Under the pieces are notes generated by a model. That model made no database searches. It was not told the origin of the DNA and saw nothing but the letters and a program-made list of their open reading frames with translations. From Paramacrobiotus richtersi (lineage: Eukaryota; Tardigrada; Eutardigrada; Parachela; Macrobiotidae), in contig JAQGAU010000457.1 in NCBI GenBank assembly GCA_034698045.1, positions 1 to 27,894 on the forward strand: a stretch of 27,894 nucleotides of DNA, read 5' to 3'. Shown in pieces: positions 21,881 to 27,894 of the stretch. Position numbers and translations under genes: made by a program. How positions within the stretch are numbered: position 1 is the first letter of the stretch; each line of letters opens with the position of its first letter.

Positions 21881-22435
21881 TGCAGTTCAAGTGCTTGGGC
21901 AGGAGGCCGTGTTTGCTATAATATTACACAAGCAACGGCCGCGGCGCTACGCGCCGCGTTCCATCACCTTTGCCAGACGTCGCGAGAAAATTAACATCAT
22001 TTTTGACAGTATTGAATACGATCCTACGCCACAAACGTAACTTTTTCAACACCAGGAAGTACTGCAGTTTAAGTTTTCCAATTTTTTATAGCTCGTCTGC
22101 TACGCACTGGCGTCGGCGCTGCACGCCGCCGCCGGTGCTCGCGACTCGCAATGTACGGCAACGTTTGCTCTAGTTACAGGACAATTAGCTGCGGTAAAAC
22201 CAAGTTTGCTAGGGCGGTGTTCCTAAACAAATATGTACTCAGTCCCAGTGTGGTTGGTTGCTTGCTTAGTCCCAGATGATCGGGTGTTAGTTGGAGCCAT
22301 GGAAATATAGGGTGTAATGCCACTGCATTGACGGGGCTTTTTGCAACAGTAGCTTGTTTAGACTGGTTCAACAGTTGCTGAGGCAGGATATCATACCGGA
22401 CGGCACAACTTGCGCTCTCTATCTGAAGGTTCATA
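21881..22435. other. GC-rich patch with hairpins; no gene assigned
   Basis: CGCGGCGC (21940-21947) and GCGCCGCG (21951-21958) form an 8-base stem with a TAC loop. A second CpG-rich cluster with CGGCG/CGCCG arms lies at 22111-22130. This stretch and the minisatellite after it are absent from unit 5. Open frames of 67 and 86 codons overlap it on opposite strands without recognisable content. Confidence 0.45.
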
Positions 22436-22439
22436 AGTC

Positions 22440-23085
22440 TTTTTTTCTAAACTCAGGACTAACAATCTTCAACTTAGGATTCGGGAGCCTTTGTACATAA
22501 CTAAGGATTTGCAAACTTACGTACTCAACTAAACACTTCCAAATCCTTGTACAAATTAAAAATCCACAAACGATAGTGAGTACCTAACTAACGACTCGCA
22601 ATCTATGTCCCTAACAAAGGACTTGCAATCTGTGTACCTAACAAAGGCCCCGCAAAGCTTCGTACTTAACTAAGGACTCGCAAACGTATGTTCCCAACTA
22701 AGGACTCGCAAACCTACTACTTCACCAAGGGCTCGCAATCTAAGGACTGACAAACTGAAACTAAGGATTATGGAGCCTTTGTGCATAAGTAAGGATGCGC
22801 AAACTTACGCACCCACTTAAGGACTCGTAAACCTTTGTGCCAAACTAAAGGTCCACAAACCTTAATAACTAACCAAGGACTCGCAAACCAACGTACTTAA
22901 CAAAGGGCTTGCAAACCCACGTACTTGACTAAGGATGCAGCGCATATACGCAAATGCAGACTCTGAAATCTTTGTACCAAACTATAGGCCCACAAACCTA
23001 TGTACGAACTAAGGATTCGCAAACCTACGTACTTTACTAAGGACATGTAAACCTTTGTACCATACTACAGTCTTAGCAAACTTTC
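22440..23085. repeat. Degenerate minisatellite, period about 29-31 bases
   Basis: About twenty copies of a unit close to AAGGACTCGCAAAC plus CTACGTACTTAACT. The AAGGACTCGCAAAC core is best preserved around 22670-22700 and 22875-22890. Several units vary to CCTTTGTACCAAACTA, giving a two-type alternation. No frame stays open through it. Confidence 0.8.
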
Positions 23086-23090
23086 GTAAA

Positions 23091-23640
23091 GCATAATAAT
23101 TTGAAAGCGCTCTGGATTCAGCTAAGCAAACAATTTTACGAAGTAACTTCACAACGCGGAAAATGCAGCAGAGTAACATAAACAAAACTGCAGAAAGGCA
23201 GTGATTGGTTCAGGCCGTTCAGCTAGTTCACAGAACCTGGAATGCGAGCTCGCTCAACGAATCAGAACATCTTGGAGGCGGGATCGCAAACGTGACCAAC
23301 AGATCCGCGGTTTTGGCGCTTAATATAGTAGATGGTATTCCAGAATATAGAAAAAACTTCGGTTCAAAAGCAGTGCTATCAAAATTATAACGAGATTTTT
23401 TCTTCGGTGAAGTGGTTTTCGAAGTCCGACATGTGTTCGAACCCACACACTACGGTTTGTTTCTGTTACACATCCACATAAACGAAATATGTCCGCGCAA
23501 GTGCAACACTGCGTGCTTGAGGACGTCCACTAATAACGGGCTTTTTCCCCCAACTAACAATTTTTTCATTTTCGTAGAGATCTTCGTCCATAAATACACG
23601 TAATGCAATTTCGGCTCATTTCCTGATACCTAGATTTAAT
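23091..23640. repeat. Diverged duplicate of 27040-27435
   Basis: AAAGGCAGTG, GATGGTATTCCAGAATATA, AAAGCAGTGCTATCAAAA and AACCCACACACTACGGTTTG align in order with AAAGGCAGTG, TATGATATTCCAGAGAATAT, AAAAAGGCATTCTAACACG and AACCCATGCACTACGCTTTC on the right side of Maf unit 5. Frames on either strand are not conserved. Confidence 0.6.
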
Positions 23641-24120
23641 TAAGAGCCGTGTTCGACCGGAAAGCTCTGGCTCTGTCTGTTCCGTCCTTCATTTGACGTC
23701 ATGTAAATTTTCGAACACATTTCTTGCTGATATACAGAATTTACAAAATCTTATCTGACCATAATTATCATATTCGATGCTGGACTGACTGTTTGTCTTT
23801 TAAAAGATCGTAGTGTAATGGCTAAAATTCGTCCAAAACGGATGTACTAGTACGGTTTAAAGGCTGACAGTACGTACGTGTTCCTATTTAATGATATTTA
23901 CAGAAAAGCTAGCTAGGAAATGCGATCCGCAGTAAAATTAGTTTTTGATAGAATGCATTGTGAGCCGGGGATTCTGCCATTTGAGACCAGTTTCTTCTTA
24001 CACGTTAGCATTGCCAGGGGTAAAAATACGTACGCGAAGTTTTCCGGTGTGTTTTACAAATTTACCGCATTTTTATTATTGAGTATATGTGACCTTTTGT
24101 GGTAGAATCGATATCGCTAA
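23641..24120 (+). pseudogene. Gene 1, unit 5: remnant of intron A-B and exon B
   Basis: An exon B relic lies at about 23933-24003: AGAATGCATTGTGAGCCGGGGATTC resembles unit 1 AGAATGTGTTGTACTTGAGTCGAGGATTC, followed by TGCCATTTGA-GACCA and TTAGCATTGCCAGGGG. The acceptor is gone and bases are missing. Exons C, D and the last exon were not found in this unit. Confidence 0.55.
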
Positions 24121-24149
24121 CCGGTTTCCGTGACCATCACATTTAATGT

Positions 24150-24270
24150 TACATATTAATTAGAGTGAGGCTATAGCCACCCATTTTCACCCATAAAGTG
24201 CTATAGGCACCCATATTTGAATTAGGAAAAGTGCACCCACAAACGCTAAAGCCACCCATAAAAAAGAAAA
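24150..24270. repeat. Short interspersed CACCCATA repeats
   Basis: Five loosely spaced copies: AGCCACCCATTT, TTCACCCATAAA, AGGCACCCATAT, GTGCACCCACAAA and AGCCACCCATAAA. They sit where unit 5 lacks gene 1 exons C to the last exon, so they may mark the deletion or insertion point. The type of element is unknown. Confidence 0.5.
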
Positions 24271-24330
24271 ATTAAAAAGACTTAAAAGGCTTAACAAGCT
24301 ACGAACGGAAGTACTTTGCGGAGCTTCCCG

Positions 24331-26157
24331 ATTCAAGCGAAAAAATCGGAACTAGTTTTGTATGTAACTGTTAACTTGTTCCTTTTAGCAAACATTTTGT
24401 TTTCATACAAAAATTTGCATATTGTTTGAGGTTTCGACCAATACATCATTACTGTTCGGGTGCTTATGTTGAACGTGCTGTATACCCGTTGTTTTCCCTG
24501 CTTGGGAAAAAATGTGAGGCAGCACACGAGTTTGACTTGTTTTGATATGCGATTTCGGCAAGTTTTTTCAGTATTGTGTCGGAAACAAAAAGAGGCTGAA
24601 CATTGTTCCTTGCAGTAAATGATTACTCAAGTTAGTACGGACTACGGAGTACGAAGCAGTAGAAAAACAAAGCAAGTTTCGGTGTTTCGAAAAGCTGGAA
24701 GTGTTCTTCTATAACAAAAAGTTGTTGCCATTCAGTGATTCATTGTCAGATTATAATTATTAACGTCGTTTGGAACCATCCTGACGTATAATATCACTAA
24801 GCGGTACATCAAATGTCACTGCACTACGACTTTTGTTCACATTTGTAAGTAACCAACATACTCCACGTATCAAACATTTTCTACCCAAAACTAATTATTA
24901 TCTGGAAACGTATTCTACGTGGCTAGTACCACGTCGCTTTATACACGGTGACTGATTAATCCGGGTGATATAATTATCCTGTTACTTCCGCCTGTTTATT
25001 TTAAAACCCTCTCACATGACGAATCATCACCGTAAGAACAAATGAGCTGAATGAGCCTTTTGGCGCACTAGAGAAGTGCACTCAGAAGAGAAAACCGGTT
25101 CACTCCTGTTTTCGTGAATGTATTTTCGGAATTCTTTCACTCAATTTAACTTGGCAAATCGTCCGCTTTTGACCCACGACAACTCAAATAGCGCAGAGCG
25201 CCTTTCGAAGTAATTAATCACAATCTACCAAGTAAGACCAGCAAAGTGTTTTGCTGTTTATTGTCTATATAAAATGTACTGTCGACTTTTTCTGTAACGT
25301 ATAGGGCTTATTCAGCCAAATCTGCCCATAACGATATGTGTTGTTAAAAAGGCGAAACGAAGTGGCTGATTTCATGCCTACAAATTATGTCGAAAACAAT
25401 TATATGTAAGCCATACTTTTCGATATCGCGCTTATTGGATATTGTTAATTAATTATTGGCAATGAAAAAAGAATTTTTCTGGTACATACAGAACTTTGTT
25501 TAACCGGAACAAGGACGTGAATACCTTTGTTTATCTGCCACTGTACTACGACAATCTCTGACAGTAGCCCTGTCCATTCTCTTATGCAAAGTCAACATAA
25601 TCGAACGCCGTTTTGTGAATATTTGCAAGGTGAATACTATCTTCCATATCTTATTCCAGTGAACTTAAAATATCCTGGAATGTTTGTTCCAGCTTAGGTA
25701 TTAACAAGAGCAAAACCCATCTATAAAAACAGTTGTAACAAAACAGTCATCTCTTCGTGAAAATAATAAAAAAAAACTTAAACACACAGGTCAACTACAC
25801 ATGCCAGGTCAACCATAATAGTCGGCCAATCATAACATGGAAAATTTGCAGAGAATTCTTGCGAGATTTTAAGTCCTCCAAATAACCGAAACCAAATGAG
25901 CGGAAACTATCGAATATTCCGAAAAGTGAGAGGTTATGCAAAGTGTTAAGACACAGGTACACAATGTCATGCAGAAAGTATATAATTTCCAAACAAAAAC
26001 CAAACCAGAACATAATATACCTACCTATTTACAGTATATGTATATGTTTGCTTCCAAGCAGTATAATATTTTCTTTAAAATCTCATAAAATATTTTCACC
26101 AAGTAGACCATATCATAAAAAACCAATTTTGCCAAACAAAATTCCCATACTATTTTT
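24331..26157. other. Unit 5 flank between the lost gene 1 and Maf; no gene seen
   Basis: Starts with a relic of the gene 1 stop region (CAAGCGAAAAAATCGG). It holds class 2 and class 3 motifs (24813-24830 and 25535-25558), the ACGTGG/CCACGT repeat (24917-24934), a damaged MARE-like site (25046-25056) and a broken inter-gene core with ATG changed to CTG. There is a single copy of the stretch duplicated in units 3 and 4. Confidence 0.55.
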
Positions 26158-26730
26158 TTACAAATAAACATAACACCAGGAAGAATTCAAAACATTGTTT
26201 CCGCCGGGACCTTTATCCATACAAAAGTAATAATAATCATTCGTTATTAAGATACGTAATCGGAGAACCACTGCCGTTATTCTCCCGTCCCTTGTCGCCT
26301 CCAGATTATTCCCAATATGCCTGGGCGTTCGCATGACCCCTCCATTGGGCAGTTGCAGCGCCGCATTGGTGGGCGTTATCGTGTTGACATAGGCGTGTTT
26401 GGGCGGCCAGAGTCCGTTCTGCAGTTGTTCGCACTGGCGCTGATAGGCATCCCGCTGTTTGCACACTTCATCCATCTGCCGACGCAGGTGATTCATCTCG
26501 TTCTGGAGAATTCGGTTTTGAGTTTCCAGGTCGTGACGCTGCTGCATCCGCTTGGAGCGGCAGTTTTGAGCGTAGCCGCGATTTTTCAGTGTCCGCCGTT
26601 TCTGCTTGAGACGGATGATTTCGTCGTGTTGGCAGCCGTAAAAGCGTTTGTTGAGTTCCCGTACCGAGAGGCCGACCGGTTCATTCTCCCCAACCACTTC
26701 CGGTAGCATCTTGCGCTCCTGGATGACGGA
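26158..26730 (-). CDS. Maf-family bZIP transcription factor, unit 5 copy
   Basis: A single exon starts after a good acceptor (TGTCTTTTGCAG, minus strand) and is open for 190 residues. The extended homology region (residues 20-45) has [10 protein letters not shown] and [14 protein letters not shown]. The basic region has the Maf signature [12 protein letters not shown] (50-61), with the Tyr typical of the family. A zipper follows with heptad positions L, L, L, V, Y, L (68-103), ending [13 protein letters not shown], closest in style to large Mafs. Known Mafs bind MARE DNA as dimers in the nucleus. The first ATG in the exon ([13 protein letters not shown]) leaves only about 13 residues before the homology region, like small Mafs; an upstream exon is also possible. 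After NNLEATR, a base present in units 2 and 3 is missing (plus strand CCCGTCCC against CCCGTTCC, near 26288), so the last ~45 residues are probably a frame-shifted readthrough. The copy may still bind DNA. Confidence 0.85.
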   Translation of the reverse strand, partial: SVIQERKMLPEVVGENEPVGLSVRELNKRFYGCQHDEIIRLKQKRRTLKNRGYAQNCRSKRMQQRHDLETQNRILQNEMNHLRRQMDEVCKQRDAYQRQCEQLQNGLWPPKHAYVNTITPTNAALQLPNGGVMRTPRHIGNNLEATRDGRITAVVLRLRILITNDYYYFCMDKGPGGNNVLNSSWCYVYL

Positions 26731-26965
26731 CTGCAAAAGACATGAACAGATATAGTAATACGAATAATTTGTCATACGTAGTTCACATATTCAGCACCAC
26801 CCGATCGAACCCATAGTATATTTAATTTACATAGCCTGATATATCAGTTTTTAAGTTCGAAGGCTAGTAGAGATTTTACTCCTCACATCCGTTTGGAACG
26901 CATTTCCTAACCAGGAACGCTTTTTTGCAGTAGAACGTACAGTTCTGTGCTAATTATGCACTTAC
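26731..26965 (-). other. Possible 5' intron of the unit 5 Maf gene
   Basis: A consensus donor GTAAGT (minus strand, plus 26960-26965) lies 235 bases before the acceptor at 26731-26733. An ATG just upstream (reading MYITS) would enter the Maf exon out of frame, so if used the upstream exon is more likely untranslated and translation would start at the ATG inside the Maf exon. Confidence 0.3.
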
Positions 26966-27020
26966 TTCGAAGTTATGTACATAATGGAAAATCTACTAAA
27001 ACTTTTTTAGCGGTATACAA

Positions 27021-27050
27021 TTACAGTGTCCCGAAAGTAATGGACACCCT
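27021..27050. mobile_element. Relic resembling a Tc1/mariner-type terminal repeat
   Basis: ACAGTGTCCCGAAAGTAATG followed by GACACC has the look of a mariner-type end, with GTGTCC and GGACAC as inverted words. No second end or transposase is seen, and unit 4 has only CAGTCTCGTATGC here. Confidence 0.3.
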
Positions 27051-27430
27051 GCAAAGGCAGTGCATTGTTTCGTACAATACGGGATGCACTCGTTATATGC
27101 ACTGAAACCGCGGAAGCAGGAAAACAGTAGCATTAAAATCTGTAATTTTCTTCAATAAAAGGTTTATTTTGTCACGAATACTGTGTTCTGTGTATACCCG
27201 AATCGAATGATCTCGTTGTTGTAATATTATATGATATTCCAGAGAATATAAAAACCATGATTCAAAAAGGCATTCTAACACGATTTCTTTTACAAAGCGC
27301 TTTTGCTGTAGCATTTAAAGAACTCAGCTGAAAATTCAAACCCATGCACTACGCTTTCTTCCTGTTATACGCTAACATCCACGATATGCATGTTTCCGTG
27401 CGCAGTACCGCTGCATGCTGCGCTGTACTC

Positions 27431-27894
27431 TTCGTCCATCAAAGACACATTAAACGGGATTCGCCTCTTGATGGGCCCGTAACCCGTTTGCAGTTGCCAT
27501 AGCTTTCTGCCGTTGTACCATGAATCGGCTGAAACTGTATATGACCTTCGAAAGATTTCTGCCTGTTAGCGAATGATTTTAAAACAACCATCTTCGGGAC
27601 TTTGAGATCGCTTGTCACAGTCTCGACCAAAATTAACGCAAAGCAGAACATCGAGTCTTGTGGGAAAGGGCTCGAGATGCACTTTGCGTTATAATTAGTT
27701 TTAATCAAGATTGAACTAACATCCTCGAAACGCGGCAATGCAGACCTCTGCATACTGATCTTTACTTGAATCGAATGTTTATCGGCGTTGCTTAACGCTT
27801 TCTGTGTTTGTTGTGTAACACGAACTTCACTGCTGCCCTAATCATGCTTGTGACGCCGTGCTATCCGTTTCACTTCGTTCGATTCGAGAAAGGT
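27431..27894. other. Right end of window; one uncertain minus-strand frame
   Basis: A 104-codon frame (27753-27439, minus) reads MQRSALPRFEDVSSILIKTN at its start and FQPIHGTTAESYGNC further on. It has no recognisable domain and no counterpart elsewhere in the window. Nothing else is seen in this stretch. Confidence 0.25.

Noticed and set aside
26317-26706. 129-codon plus-strand frame, and a similar one at 21124-21357
   Set aside because: Antisense to the Maf exon; the composition mirrors the bZIP coding strand.
27439-27753. 104-codon minus-strand frame as an upstream Maf exon
   Set aside because: No donor leads in phase into the Maf exon and the content resembles no Maf N-terminal region; listed only as uncertain sequence.
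1-27894. CRISPR array, prophage, bacterial operon or rRNA
   Set aside because: Spliced genes, the Maf bZIP and lack of any such signature rule against these.

Overview
The window looks like nuclear DNA from an animal, most likely an invertebrate; the taxon cannot be fixed from sequence alone. The evidence is GT-AG introns of a few hundred bases, low gene density, AT-rich flanks, MITE-like and SINE-like elements, and a Maf-family bZIP protein, a family known from animals. No bacterial, organellar, rRNA, tRNA or CRISPR feature is supported.

The window is dominated by one tandemly duplicated and decaying two-gene unit. Gene 1 (plus strand) encodes a protein I do not recognise. Gene 2 (minus strand, about 2 kb further on, converging on gene 1) encodes a Maf-type basic-leucine-zipper transcription factor. 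Unit 1 (1-~5000) has five in-phase gene 1 exons (128-3366, 5' end outside the window) and no Maf. Unit 2 (~5040-9110) keeps the first and last gene 1 exons and a Maf 3' fragment. A broken fragment (~9120-11640) holds gene 1 intron pieces and a sliver of exon D, interrupted by about 1.8 kb of unrelated sequence that may hold small exons. Unit 3 (~11850-17206) has a decayed gene 1 lacking exon D, and a Maf fragment. Unit 4 (~17207-21364) has only the last gene 1 exon and a full-length but disabled Maf. Unit 5 (~23640-26960) has lost almost all of gene 1 but carries the best Maf copy (26158-26730), which itself has a probable one-base deletion near its C-terminus. Units 3 and 4 each contain a further internal duplication of the stretch before Maf.

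The array is therefore complementary: gene 1 is intact only at the left end and Maf is close to intact only at the right end. Comparing the units dates insertions precisely. Two MITE-like elements (7926-8111 and 21460-21622) sit in some units and have empty sites in others. A 13-base spacing of direct repeats flanks an AT-rich insert in unit 3 exon A. Unit 4 carries about 1.3 kb, including GC hairpins and a ~30-base minisatellite, that unit 5 lacks.

Signals worth following are a core motif close to GCC-N-CTGTACTACGA that recurs at four non-homologous positions per unit, Maf-recognition-element-like palindromes between gene 1 and Maf in units 2-5, and a short core between the genes that stays open on both strands with splice-like edges. 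Function of gene 1 and activity of any copy are not shown by the sequence.
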